This document shows positions 14,136 through 22,858 of a DNA stretch of 64,000 nucleotides, in pieces (positions within the stretch are counted from its first letter, which is position 1; each line of letters opens with the position of its first letter). The stretch is taken from assembly GCA_036782775.1 (NCBI GenBank), contig DAIPYJ010000006.1, positions 1 to 64,000 of the forward strand. The letters are read 5' to 3'. Below the pieces are notes generated by a model, which saw only the letters and a list, made by a program, of their open reading frames with translations, did not search any database and was not told the DNA's origin. Origin of the DNA: CF-13 sp036782775 (GTDB taxonomy: Bacteria > Chloroflexota > Dormibacteria > CF-121). A program made the translations under genes and the position numbers.

Positions 14136-17100
14136 GTGCATTTAAAGTCGCTGCGACTGCAGGGCTTTAAGACCTTCGCGCGTCGCACCGAGCTCACCTT
14201 CGGCAGCGGCATCACCGCCATCGTCGGCCCCAACGGCAGCGGCAAGTCCAACCTCGTCGACGCGATCCGATGGGCGCTCGGCGAGCGCAACGCGCGCGGT
14301 CTCCGCGGCCAGCGCATGGAAGACGTCATCTACGCCGGTGGTCCGGGAAAGTCCGGGATGGGCATGGCCGAGGTCAGCCTGCTGCTCGACAACGCCGACC
14401 AGCGGCTGAACGTCGAGTTCAATGAGCTCGAGGTCGCCCGGCGGCTCTTCCGCTCAGGCGAAAGCGAATACCTGATCAACGGATCGCGCGCCCGGCTCAA
14501 GGACATCGATGCCTTGCTCGCCAGCACCGGGCTCCGCCAGGACGGCTACGCCGTCACCGCGCAGAACGACATCGATTACGTGATCCAGGCAGCCCCCGGC
14601 ATCAGGCGCGACCTGATCGAAGAGGCGGCCGGCGTTCGGCGCCTGCGCGAGCAACGGCAGGAAGCCGTCAACCGTCTGCTCGAAGCCGATCGCGATATGC
14701 GGCGTGCCCGCGACATCCTCAACGAGCTCGCGCCCCGTGCCGAGGAGCTGCGCGCGCAGGCTGAGGCCGCGCTCGAGTATCAGCGGATCGCTGACCAGGT
14801 CAAGACGTTGCAGGGAAGCCTCGCGCGGGACGCGTGGCGCAAGGCGATGGTGCAGCTGCGTCGGGCAAAGAGTCGTGTCCAGGCAGCCGAACAGAAATTG
14901 GCGTCAGCCACCGAGGCGCTGCAGGAATTCGAACCCGTTTATGCGGCGCATCGCCAGGAATTGCTGGACGCCCGCGAGGCGCGCTGGCGGCAGCAGGAAT
15001 CGGTCGCCGCCGCGAGACTGCAGCTCGCCGACGCCCAGCACCAGGCTCGCATCGCGCAGGAGCGCAACCTCGCCGCGGTCCAGGCGCTCGAGGCGCTGCA
15101 ACGCGAGCTCCGCCGGCTCAGCGAGTCCGAGGAGGCGGGGGGTCGCGTGGTAGAGGAATTGAAGCGCGCGGCCGAAGCTGCCGCCACGGAGCTGGCAAGT
15201 GCCGACGCGAAGCTTGCCGAGGCCCTCGCGGCCGAAGCTGCGGCGAGCGAGGCCCAGGTTGCGCTCAACCAACAGCGAGCTCAGCTGCAGGCCCGAGCGC
15301 AGAGCTTGCAACGTGAAGCACTGGCCGCGGGCGCGGAGTTCCGGCAGCTCGATGGTCGGGTGCAATTCCTGATTGATCAGCAAGGCCAGTTGCGCCGCGA
15401 GCTCGAGTCGTGGACGATTCGGCGAACGGCGATCGGCGATGAACTCGATAGCCGCCAACGAGCCGCCAGCGTCGCCGAAGACCAGCTGCGAGATGTCGGG
15501 ACTCGAGCCGCCTCCATTGATGAGCGCCTCGGAGGGGTCGAGCAGGCGCTCGACGTCGCGCGCAAGCGTGTGACGGCGCATGAGGCGCGACTGCGTGGCC
15601 TCGAGGCCGAGCTCGGGGCGCTACGGACACTTCTCGATGGCGCGCAACGACGGAGCCCGGTCGACGGCGGCGAGCGGTGGGAACGCCTGCTCGAGGTCAT
15701 CGAGGTCGATCCCGAGCATCGAGCCGCCGTGGAATCAGCGCTCGAGGGATGGTTGCACGGCTGGATCGCGGGTGACCGTTCGAACTTCGAGCACGGGGCG
15801 CGCCGTCTGCAGGAATCGGAAGACGCCCGGGAAACGCTGCTCTGGTCGAGCGACGTGGTGCCGGTCCATGCGATACCAGCCGGCCTGGTTGCCGCGGCGT
15901 CGCTGGTCAACGCCCCACCTGAGCTGATGGGGGTTATCGAGCACCTTCTCGATGGTGTCGTGCTGGTGAGCGATCGCGACCAGGCAAGCGAGATGGTCCG
16001 TGATCATCCGGAGCTCCGCGCCGTCACGCCGTCGGGAGAGCTGATCACGGCCGTGTCGTACCGGGGCGGACGGGCGGCTGATCCGGTGCTTGCGGTGCAG
16101 GCGCGCATTCGAGAAACCGAGGACGCGCTCGGTGTCGAACGCCGCTTTTCGCTGGCGGCGGTGGAAGATGTTGAGCGCCTGGTGGCCGATCGGTTCCGGA
16201 TGCTGGGCGAGCGGCAGCAATTGGCCGACCTGATGAACGCCGCCCGCACCGAAGCCGGTCAGGCAGCGGGGGCCCTTGCTGCCGTCAGCGAGGCTGTCCG
16301 GCGCGAGGACGAACGCGGATCGCAGCTGAAGCAGCAGCTCGAGCGGATGACGCTATTGCTCGATCAGGCCGAGTCGCTTCGCGCCGAAACCACGGCACGG
16401 CAGAGCTCGCTAACCGAGCAGGAGCAGGCCGTCCTGCAGGAGATCGACACGGTTGAGCGGAACATCTCCGAGCAGTCCGCCAGCGTCACCGACAGCGTCG
16501 CTCGCCGTCAGCAGGCTGAGCTGCGGGCGGCGCTCGCCCGCCAACGGTCGGAAGACTTGACCCGTCAGCTCGAACAAGCGCAAGCCCTACTGCGTTCGCA
16601 CGGCGACGAGCTGATGCAGCGCCGCGCCGCCGAGGAAGAGCTCGCGGTTCAGCCCGCACTCATCAACGAGGAGCGGCATCAATGGCTCGAGCGGGCGTCT
16701 GTTCTTCAGACCGAGCTCGACGCGCTCGAAGCGCTACCGCTTCCCGACGACGAGGGCATCGCGCTGCTCGAGGCGCAAGTGCGCGATGACGAGCAGCGGA
16801 ATGTCAGCCTCCAGGTGCAACTGGCGCATGCCGACGATGCCCAGGCGTCGGCCCGTGCGGAAAGCGAAGCCGCGCAGGTCGAGGTCGATCGTTGTGCCGG
16901 CGTACTGCGCCAGGAAGGACAGGCGATCGATGAGGAATCCGACCAGCCCGAGGAGGTCGACTGGCAAAAAACCGAGCGCGAAGTGTCGCGCCTGCAACGC
17001 CGGCTAGAAGCGATGGGTGCCGTGAACCTGCTGGCGCCCGATGAGTACACGCAAGCCAGCGAGCGCTGCGAGAGCCTCAGCACCCAGCTGACCGATTTGG

Positions 17101-17654
17101 AGCAGGCCTCGCAGCAGCTGACCGAGCTTCGCCAGCGCCTCGAGGACGAAATCGACGGGCGCTTTCGAACCGTCTTCCAGGCGGTCGCCGCCAACTTCCA
17201 GGAGTTCTTCTCCGAGCTGTTTCCCGGGGGTCGCGCCACCCTGCGCCTGGAAAACCCGGCAGAAGGCGAGGGCAACCCGCTGGACGACGGCGTCGAAATC
17301 CTGGCCCAGGCGCCCGGCAAGCGGCTTCAGCCGCTGACCTTGCTTTCCGGCGGCGAGCGGGCGCTGACCGCGCTGGCCTTCCTGTTCGCGCTGCAAGCGG
17401 TCAATCCCAGCCCCTTCTATGTCCTCGACGAGGTCGATGCTGCGCTCGACGATGCCAACGTCGTGCGCTTCAATCGGGTTCTCTCGCGGCTCGCCGAGCA
17501 GCAGCAGTTCCTGGTCGTGACCCACAACCACTCGACGATGGCACGCGCCGAGGCGCTCTACGGCGTGACCCTCGGCGAGCACGGCATCTCGCGCATCGTC
17601 TCCGTCCGGCTCCAGCAGGACACGCTGGTGCCGGTTGCCGAGCGTTCCGCCTAG
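14136..17654 (+). CDS. smc: chromosome segregation protein SMC
   Basis: A 1172-residue SMC ATPase that compacts and segregates chromosomes with ScpA/ScpB. Head N: Walker A GPNGSGKSNLVDAI (about 32). Two long Gln/Glu/Ala-rich coiled coils (about 170-505 and 670-1020) flank a hinge at about 515-660. Head C: signature LLSGGERALTALAFLFALQ and Walker B FYVLDEVDAALDD. GTG start matching the family MxLKSLRLQGFKTFA. smc-ftsY order is typical; the rnc-smc link is broken here by the molybdate operon. Confidence 0.96.
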   Translation: MHLKSLRLQGFKTFARRTELTFGSGITAIVGPNGSGKSNLVDAIRWALGERNARGLRGQRMEDVIYAGGPGKSGMGMAEVSLLLDNADQRLNVEFNELEVARRLFRSGESEYLINGSRARLKDIDALLASTGLRQDGYAVTAQNDIDYVIQAAPGIRRDLIEEAAGVRRLREQRQEAVNRLLEADRDMRRARDILNELAPRAEELRAQAEAALEYQRIADQVKTLQGSLARDAWRKAMVQLRRAKSRVQAAEQKLASATEALQEFEPVYAAHRQELLDAREARWRQQESVAAARLQLADAQHQARIAQERNLAAVQALEALQRELRRLSESEEAGGRVVEELKRAAEAAATELASADAKLAEALAAEAAASEAQVALNQQRAQLQARAQSLQREALAAGAEFRQLDGRVQFLIDQQGQLRRELESWTIRRTAIGDELDSRQRAASVAEDQLRDVGTRAASIDERLGGVEQALDVARKRVTAHEARLRGLEAELGALRTLLDGAQRRSPVDGGERWERLLEVIEVDPEHRAAVESALEGWLHGWIAGDRSNFEHGARRLQESEDARETLLWSSDVVPVHAIPAGLVAAASLVNAPPELMGVIEHLLDGVVLVSDRDQASEMVRDHPELRAVTPSGELITAVSYRGGRAADPVLAVQARIRETEDALGVERRFSLAAVEDVERLVADRFRMLGERQQLADLMNAARTEAGQAAGALAAVSEAVRREDERGSQLKQQLERMTLLLDQAESLRAETTARQSSLTEQEQAVLQEIDTVERNISEQSASVTDSVARRQQAELRAALARQRSEDLTRQLEQAQALLRSHGDELMQRRAAEEELAVQPALINEERHQWLERASVLQTELDALEALPLPDDEGIALLEAQVRDDEQRNVSLQVQLAHADDAQASARAESEAAQVEVDRCAGVLRQEGQAIDEESDQPEEVDWQKTEREVSRLQRRLEAMGAVNLLAPDEYTQASERCESLSTQLTDLEQASQQLTELRQRLEDEIDGRFRTVFQAVAANFQEFFSELFPGGRATLRLENPAEGEGNPLDDGVEILAQAPGKRLQPLTLLSGGERALTALAFLFALQAVNPSPFYVLDEVDAALDDANVVRFNRVLSRLAEQQQFLVVTHNHSTMARAEALYGVTLGEHGISRIVSVRLQQDTLVPVAERSA

Positions 17655-17664
17655 CATCGAGTCC

Positions 17665-18615
17665 ATGCCGGCGGAGCCGGAGAAGGCTACCCGACAAGGG
17701 TTCTGGAAGCGATTCGCCAATACGCTCGACGCTGGGCGCCAGGCCTACGTCGCCGATATGAAGGAGGTGTTCGGCCGTCCGGCCCTCGACGCCGGATTCT
17801 GGGACGATCTCGAAGCCACCCTGCTCGCAGCCGACGCTGGGATGCCCGTGACCGAGCGCGTGGTCGAGGAGCTTCGGCGTCAGGCAGCGGGCGCACACCT
17901 GCGATCACCGGCGCAGGCGCTTGCCTTTCTCAAGGAGGACCTGCTGAGCGAGATGCAGCCTCGTTCCCGGGATCTCAATCTCACCGCGACGCCGGCCGTG
18001 CTGCTCGTGGTCGGCGTCAACGGCTCCGGGAAGACGACGACGATCGGCAAGCTGGCGCACCTGTTGCGCGACGAGGGGAGGAGACCGCTCCTTGCCGCTG
18101 CCGACACCTTTCGCGCCGCAGCCATCGACCAGCTCAAGCTCTGGGCAGAACGTGCCCAGGTCGAGGTCGTGGCCCATCAGCCCGGTGCCGACCCGGGCGC
18201 GGTGGCCTTCGACGCGGTCCAGGCGGCGAGAGCTCGCGGGGCGGACACCGTGCTGATCGACACGGCCGGCCGGCTGCACACGAGAAGCGACCTGATGGAG
18301 GAGTTACGCAAGATTCAGCGGGTGCTTCGGCGCCTCGATCCGAGTGCGCCGCACGAAGTCCTTGCCGTGCTCGACGCCCACGTGGGACAGAACTCCGCGC
18401 AGCAGGTGAAAGTCTTTGCCGAGGCGGTCGGACTCACCGGCCTGGCGGTGACGAAGATGGATGGCAGCGCGCGTGCCGGCGTGGTGCTTAGTATCGAGGC
18501 GGAGCTTGGCGTTCCGGTCAAGCTGGTTGGGATCGGCGAAGGACTCGACGACCTGAATCGATTCGACCCGGGACAATACCTCGATGCGCTGTTACGAACA
18601 GAGGAGGCCGCATGA
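17665..18615 (+). CDS. ftsY: signal recognition particle receptor FtsY
   Basis: A 316-residue SRP receptor GTPase. It has a short N-terminal NG domain without the long acidic extension of E. coli FtsY: FWKRFANTLDAGRQ, then G1 GVNGSGKTTTIGKLA (about 114), the DTFRAAA motif, G3 DTAGRLHTRSDLMEEL and G4 TKMDGSARAG. It docks the SRP-ribosome complex at the membrane and works with Ffh (19257). ATG 17665 follows the smc stop by 10 nt, and the stop overlaps the next gene by ATGA. Confidence 0.95.
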   Translation: MPAEPEKATRQGFWKRFANTLDAGRQAYVADMKEVFGRPALDAGFWDDLEATLLAADAGMPVTERVVEELRRQAAGAHLRSPAQALAFLKEDLLSEMQPRSRDLNLTATPAVLLVVGVNGSGKTTTIGKLAHLLRDEGRRPLLAAADTFRAAAIDQLKLWAERAQVEVVAHQPGADPGAVAFDAVQAARARGADTVLIDTAGRLHTRSDLMEELRKIQRVLRRLDPSAPHEVLAVLDAHVGQNSAQQVKVFAEAVGLTGLAVTKMDGSARAGVVLSIEAELGVPVKLVGIGEGLDDLNRFDPGQYLDALLRTEEAA

Positions 18616-18872
18616 ACTCAGAGCAGGACTCGAAGGCGTACGTCAAGCTGGTCACCGCGAACGGGCTCGTCGAGGCGGACACCTGGAAAGCGGTCCTTGA
18701 GACTTCCGGCATCTCGGTCTATCTCCGTCATGAAGCCATGGCGACGGTGATTCCTGAAGTCGTCGGCGAGCTGGCGGCGGTCGACCTCTGGGTGCCTCGA
18801 GAGCAAGCTACTCGGGCGATGGAGATTCTTCAAGATGAGCGCGTCGAGCCTCCCGAGGACGAGCAGGTCTGA
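18612..18872 (+). CDS. DUF2007-like small protein
   Basis: An 86-residue soluble protein: YVKLVTANGLVEADTWKAVL then a middle VDLWVPREQATRAMEIL. This is the pattern of DUF2007 proteins (a ferredoxin-like fold proposed to bind small ligands or have a signalling role), where a locus (V)-x-x-A-x-x-E-A-x-x-(I/L)-x-x-x-L opens the domain. The function is not established. ATGA overlap with ftsY; the stop overlaps a CTG-started membrane frame. Confidence 0.65.
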   Translation: MNSEQDSKAYVKLVTANGLVEADTWKAVLETSGISVYLRHEAMATVIPEVVGELAAVDLWVPREQATRAMEILQDERVEPPEDEQV

Positions 18873-19003
18873 CCGGCATTCTTCTCGTCATCCTGGTGGC
18901 GATCGTCGCCGCCGTGGCCCTCATTGCCGCGGTCACCGGCATCCTCTGGTTGATCCAGTTCGTCCTCGGCAACGAGGAGCGTCGGGAGGGCGGGCGCAGC
19001 TAG
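18869..19003 (+). CDS. 44-residue membrane peptide with CTG start
   Basis: CTG 18869 overlaps the previous TGA as CTGA, the exact geometry of the ATGA/GTGA overlaps elsewhere in the window. The frame encodes a single strong membrane helix (LVILVAIVAAVALIAAVTG) and a charged tail NEERREGGRS, ending at TAG 19001. No ATG lies in frame and the first GTG is within the helix. I do not recognise it. A 44-codon frame with so clear a topology, filling the gap exactly, is likely real. Confidence 0.5.
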   Translation: MTGILLVILVAIVAAVALIAAVTGILWLIQFVLGNEERREGGRS

Positions 19004-19004
19004 C

Positions 19005-19010
19005 TATACT
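19005..19010 (+). promoter_or_regulatory. -10 hexamer of ylxM-ffh
   Basis: TATACT lies 11 nt before ATG 19022, leaving a leader of only about 4 nt, without Shine-Dalgarno. Confidence 0.55.
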
Positions 19011-19021
19011 GTCAAGGATTA

Positions 19022-19264
19022 ATGCTTGACAGTGCCCGCCGCCGCCAACGCCAGCTTCGCCTCCTCGACCTCTATGGAACGCTCCTGACCGAGCACCAGC
19101 GCCGAATTTTGCACCTCGCCTGGGAGCTCGACTGGTCGTATGGCGAGATCGCCCAGCGGGAATGCGTCTCCCGCACGGCGGTGTATGACCTGGTCCGCCG
19201 GACGACGACCAACCTCGACGACTACGAGCGCAAGCTCGGCCTGGAGCGGGCACAACGTGTTTGA
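19022..19264 (+). CDS. ylxM: YlxM-family HTH protein (UPF0122)
   Basis: An 80-residue sigma-region-4-like helix-turn-helix protein: LLDLYGTLLTEHQRRILHLA, then the HTH YGEIAQRECVSRTAVYDLVR. YlxM genes lie beside ffh/ftsY in Firmicutes and others and may modulate SRP expression or GTPase activity. The stop overlaps the ffh start by 8 nt, giving tight coupling. Confidence 0.85.
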   Translation: MLDSARRRQRQLRLLDLYGTLLTEHQRRILHLAWELDWSYGEIAQRECVSRTAVYDLVRRTTTNLDDYERKLGLERAQRV

Positions 19265-20591
19265 TTCGCTGAGCGACCGGCTGGACAAAGCCTTAAAGAA
19301 GCTGACCGGGCGCGGCAAGCTGAGCGAGGAAGACGTCGACGTCGGCTTGCGTGAAGTCCGGCTGGCCCTGCTCGAAGCCGACGTCAATTACAAGGTCGTC
19401 AAGGATTTCATCGCCGCGATCCGCGCCCGCGCCGTCGGTGCCGAGGTGATGGAGAGCCTCAATCCAGGCCAGCAGCTGGTGAAGATCGTGGATGCGGAAC
19501 TCACCCGGCTGCTCGGCGAGCATGTCCCCATGAGTTACGCGTCGTCACCGCCCACGGTCATCGTGCTTGCCGGGTTGCAAGGGTCGGGCAAGACCACCAC
19601 CGCCGGCAAGCTCGCCCTCTTTACCCGTCGCGAGGGCCATCGGCCCTTGCTGGTCTCGACCGACGTTCGACGGCCCGCCGCGATGGAACAGCTGGAAACG
19701 CTCGCCAAAAGCATCAACGCGCCGTCATACGCCCCTCGCGGCAAGGATCCGGTCACGATCGCGCGAGAGTCGGTCGCTGAGGCTCGCCGAGTGAATGCCG
19801 ACGTGATCCTGATCGACACGGCGGGCCGCCTCCAGGTCGATCAGGATCTGCTGGCAGAGCTGAAGCAGATCACGCAGGCCATTCCCTCGCAGCAGCGCTT
19901 GCTCATCCTGGACGCGATGACCGGGCAGCAGGCGGTCAATGTCACCTCAGCGTTTCAGCAGACGGTCGCGTTGACCGGCGCCATCCTCAGCAAGCTCGAC
20001 GGCGACGCCCGCGGGGGCGCCGCGCTCTCGCTCCGGGCGGTGACGCAGTGCCCGATTCAGTTCATCGGTGTTGGCGAGAAGCTGACCGACCTCGAGATCT
20101 TCTATCCCGACCGCATGGCCTCGCGCATCCTGGGCATGGGGGACGTCTTGACGCTGATCGAAAAAGCGCAGGAGCACGTCGATGAGTCGACGGCGCGGGA
20201 TATGGAAAAGAAGTTGCGCGCGGGCCACCTGAGCCTGGCCGACTTCATGGAGCAACTGAAGCAGGTCAAGAAGATGGGGCCGCTGGAGAACATCATCGGC
20301 ATGCTGCCCGGTGCGGGAAAGATCAAGAATCTTGCCGGTGCCATGCCGAGCGACGACCAGCTCAAGGAAATGGAGGCGATCATTCTCTCGATGACGCCGG
20401 CCGAACGGGAACGCCCGGAGACCATCGATGGCAGCCGCCGCCGGCGGATTGCCAGGGGATCGGGCACTGATCTGGCTGCCGTCAATCGTTTGCTGAAGGG
20501 CTTCCAGCAGATGCAGCAATTGATGCGACAGATGGGGAAGGGGAGAGGCATCAAAGGATTGCCGATCGACCCGGCGCAGCTCTTACGATAG
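19257..20591 (+). CDS. ffh: signal recognition particle protein Ffh
   Basis: A 444-residue SRP54 GTPase that binds 4.5S RNA and signal sequences. N domain MFDSLSDRLDKALKKLTGRG; G domain with GLQGSGKTTTAGKLA (about 105), DVRRPAAMEQL, DTAGRLQVDQDLLAEL and KLDGDARGGAALS; Met-rich M domain with LADFMEQLKQVKKMGP ... GSRRRRIARGSGT (RNA-binding) ... QMQQLMRQMGKGRG. GTG 19257 is chosen because it gives the family start; the frame opens earlier at 19140 inside ylxM. Confidence 0.96.
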   Translation: MFDSLSDRLDKALKKLTGRGKLSEEDVDVGLREVRLALLEADVNYKVVKDFIAAIRARAVGAEVMESLNPGQQLVKIVDAELTRLLGEHVPMSYASSPPTVIVLAGLQGSGKTTTAGKLALFTRREGHRPLLVSTDVRRPAAMEQLETLAKSINAPSYAPRGKDPVTIARESVAEARRVNADVILIDTAGRLQVDQDLLAELKQITQAIPSQQRLLILDAMTGQQAVNVTSAFQQTVALTGAILSKLDGDARGGAALSLRAVTQCPIQFIGVGEKLTDLEIFYPDRMASRILGMGDVLTLIEKAQEHVDESTARDMEKKLRAGHLSLADFMEQLKQVKKMGPLENIIGMLPGAGKIKNLAGAMPSDDQLKEMEAIILSMTPAERERPETIDGSRRRRIARGSGTDLAAVNRLLKGFQQMQQLMRQMGKGRGIKGLPIDPAQLLR

Positions 20592-20637
20592 CGGCCCCGG
20601 TGTGGAAAGGCCGCGTGCCAAATAAAGGAGGTTTCAG

Positions 20638-20982
20638 GTGTCGGTAAAAATTCGACTACGACGGATTGGGGCGAAAAAACACCCGTTTTACCGCCTGGTG
20701 GTGGCGGACACCCGCTCACCGAGAGACGGCAAATTCATCGAGATCCTGGGGACCTACGATCCCATGACCGAACCGGTCAAGCTCAATATCGACCAGGAGA
20801 AGGTGAAGGCCTGGTTGCAAAAGGGAGCGCGGCCGTCAGACACGGCTCGTGCCTTCCTCATCGGCCAGGGCTTGCTGCCCAAGGAGTCGGCAAAAAAGCG
20901 GCCGACCAAGCCGCCCAAGAGCAAGCAGGCCGCCGCCGAGGGTGCTCCGCAGCCCGCCACTGCCGCGACCGCGGAGGGCTAG
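20638..20982 (+). CDS. rpsP: 30S ribosomal protein S16
   Basis: A 114-residue S16 that starts SVKIRLRRIGAKKHPFYRLVVADTR (first 20 residues are family-standard) followed by FIEILGTYDP. An Ala/Pro/Lys-rich C-terminal tail of about 35 residues extends beyond the core. AAAGGAGG 6 nt before the GTG is one of the strongest ribosome sites in the window. It leads the rpsP-khpA-rimM-trmD group. Confidence 0.96.
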   Translation: MSVKIRLRRIGAKKHPFYRLVVADTRSPRDGKFIEILGTYDPMTEPVKLNIDQEKVKAWLQKGARPSDTARAFLIGQGLLPKESAKKRPTKPPKSKQAAAEGAPQPATAATAEG

Positions 20983-20985
20983 GCC

Positions 20986-21222
20986 GTGCACGATTACACG
21001 GACCTGGTCAGCTACATCATCAAGGCGATGGTCTCCAAGCCCGATGAGGTCAAGGTGGCCATGGTGGAAGGGGAGCGCACCAATCGCGTCGAAGTCACCC
21101 TCGCCAACGACGACGTCGGCAAGGTCATCGGACGCGGCGGTCGCAACATCGACGCGATTCGAGCCGTCGTTCGCGCCGCGGCGCTAAAAAATCACGATCG
21201 GGTGATGGTCGAGATCGTGTGA
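20986..21222 (+). CDS. khpA: KH-domain RNA-binding protein KhpA
   Basis: A 78-residue single KH domain with the RNA-binding loop VIGRGGRNIDAIRAVV (G-x-x-G). It is placed between rpsP and rimM as in most Gram-positive-type genomes, where KhpA pairs with KhpB and affects ribosome and cell-envelope functions. GTG start 3 nt after the rpsP stop; GTGA overlap with rimM. Confidence 0.92.
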   Translation: MHDYTDLVSYIIKAMVSKPDEVKVAMVEGERTNRVEVTLANDDVGKVIGRGGRNIDAIRAVVRAAALKNHDRVMVEIV

Positions 21223-21725
21223 GCGTCGCTCGGCCCAAGCTGCGCGTCGGTCGCATTTCGAAGGCACACGGCGTCAAGGGTGCGCTTCGGGTCGAGCTTC
21301 TCACCGATTTTCCTGAGCGGTTTGCCCCGGGCAGCGAGCTCGAGGTTGGAGGTCGCTCGATGGTGGTTGCCGGATCCGAGGAGCGCGACGGCGGCCTGAT
21401 CGTGCGCTTTCAGGGCGTCGACGACCGGAACGCCGCCGAGCAACTGGTCGGTGCCTACTGCACGCTGCCGCTTGCCGCGGCCAAGCCACTGCCGGCCGAC
21501 CGCTTCTATCAGTTTCAGCTGGTTGGCCTGCCGGTTTTCGATCGTCGACGCCAGCGTGAGTTAGGGCGCGTCGCCGAGGTGCTGAGCTATGCCGCGAATG
21601 ACGTGCTGCGGGTGGTCGACGGAAACACAGAAGTCTTGATCCCGATGCTGAAGAGCGTGGTCCGTTCGATCGATTCCGCCGAAGGGCGGATCATCGTCGA
21701 GCTTCCTGAGGAGACGGAGGCGTGA
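21219..21725 (+). CDS. rimM: 16S rRNA processing protein RimM
   Basis: A 168-residue RimM that assists 30S head assembly and binds S19. N-terminal domain: LRVGRISKAHGVKGALRVELLTDFPERF. C-terminal PRC-barrel: FYQFQLVGLPVF ... ELGRVAEVLSYAANDVLRV ... EVLIPMLKSVVRSID. GTG start overlapping khpA and GTGA overlap with trmD. Confidence 0.95.
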   Translation: MSVARPKLRVGRISKAHGVKGALRVELLTDFPERFAPGSELEVGGRSMVVAGSEERDGGLIVRFQGVDDRNAAEQLVGAYCTLPLAAAKPLPADRFYQFQLVGLPVFDRRRQRELGRVAEVLSYAANDVLRVVDGNTEVLIPMLKSVVRSIDSAEGRIIVELPEETEA

Positions 21726-22402
21726 TCTTCGAGGTCCTCACCTTGTTCCCGACCCTCTTTCCAGGGCCGCTGACCTCCGGCGTCACCGGGCGCGGCATGG
21801 CCGCGGGACGGATCAGCCTTCGCATCCACAACCTCCGCGACTACACCCACGATCGCCACCGCCAGGTGGACGACGTTCCCTATGGCGGCGGCGCCGGCAT
21901 GGTGCTCAAGCCGGAGCCGATCTTCGAGGCGGTTCGCGCCCGGGAAGGCAAAGGGCCGGTCATCCTCCTCAGTCCGCAGGGCGAGCGCCTGACCCAAGCG
22001 GTGGTGCGACAGCTCGGAAGCCACGACGACCTGTACTTGATCTGCGGCCGCTACGAGGGTGTCGACGAGCGCGTCGCGGCGCACCTGGTCGACCGGGAGG
22101 TCTCGATCGGCGATTACATCCTGACCGGCGGCGAGCTGGCCGCGATGGTGGTGGTCGATGCGGTGAGCCGGCTGGTCACCGGCGTCCTTGGCTCCGAGGA
22201 ATCACCCCTCGACGAGTCGTTCGCCGAAGGCCTGCTCGAGTACCCGCATTACACCCGCCCTCCGGTGTTCGAGGGACACGCGGTGCCGGACGTCTTACTC
22301 TCAGGCCACCACGCCGAAATCGAGCGCTGGCGCCGCGAGCAGGCTGCCGAGCGCACCCGGCGCCGCCGGCCCGATCTGCTGGCCGGCAATCACCCCACCT
22401 GA
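21722..22402 (+). CDS. trmD: tRNA (guanine37-N1)-methyltransferase TrmD
   Basis: A 226-residue SPOUT-class methyltransferase that makes m1G37. Start MIFEVLTLFPTLFPGPL, GIGGGAG-type loop as DDVPYGGGAGMVLKPEP, and the trefoil knot LICGRYEGVDERV ... SIGDYILTGGELAAMVVVDA. The C-terminus YTRPPVFEGHAVPDVLLSGH matches the family. Confidence 0.97.
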   Translation: MIFEVLTLFPTLFPGPLTSGVTGRGMAAGRISLRIHNLRDYTHDRHRQVDDVPYGGGAGMVLKPEPIFEAVRAREGKGPVILLSPQGERLTQAVVRQLGSHDDLYLICGRYEGVDERVAAHLVDREVSIGDYILTGGELAAMVVVDAVSRLVTGVLGSEESPLDESFAEGLLEYPHYTRPPVFEGHAVPDVLLSGHHAEIERWRREQAAERTRRRRPDLLAGNHPT

Positions 22403-22427
22403 CGGCGACTGATCGGCGAACGGGTGA

Positions 22428-22433
22428 TATCCT
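22428..22433 (+). promoter_or_regulatory. -10-like hexamer before rplS
   Basis: TATCCT lies 8 nt before GTG 22442 in the 39-nt gap after trmD. It may add an internal promoter for leaderless rplS mRNA. Confidence 0.35.
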
Positions 22434-22441
22434 TGTACGCC

Positions 22442-22858
22442 GTGCCAAACGTCATCGACCTGCTGCAGGCCGAGGCCCGAAAGGAAAAGGTCCCCGCCTT
22501 AACGGCCGGCGACACCGTCAAGGTCCACGCGCGCGTCGTCGAAGGCAATCGCGAACGGGTCCAGATCTTCGAGGGAACCGTGATCGGCCTTCGTGGAAGC
22601 GGCAGCAAAGAAACCTTCACCGTGCGTCGCATCGCCCACGGAGTGGGCGTCGAACGGAGTTTTCTGCTGCACTCGCCCCGGATCGACCGGATCGATGTCG
22701 TCCGCCATGGGAAGGTTCGACGGGCCAAGCTGTATTACCTGCGAGGAAAAGTTGGGAAGAGCGCCCGCATCCGCGAAAAGCGCCAGGCCGTCACCAGCGG
22801 CGGCGGCGCCGAGCGACCCACCGGCAGCGAAGAAACGCCCGAAGCCGCGGAAAGCTGA
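22442..22858 (+). CDS. rplS: 50S ribosomal protein L19
   Basis: A 138-residue L19: PALTAGDTVKVHARVVEGNR, EGTVIGLRGSGSKETFTVRR and LLHSPRIDRIDVVRHGKVRRAKLYYLR segments are standard. A low-complexity tail of about 25 residues follows. The frame opens at GTG 22424 (MISLYAVPNVIDLL); GTG 22442 gives the family-like start and is preferred. It overlaps the rnhB frame. Confidence 0.95.
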   Translation: MPNVIDLLQAEARKEKVPALTAGDTVKVHARVVEGNRERVQIFEGTVIGLRGSGSKETFTVRRIAHGVGVERSFLLHSPRIDRIDVVRHGKVRRAKLYYLRGKVGKSARIREKRQAVTSGGGAERPTGSEETPEAAES

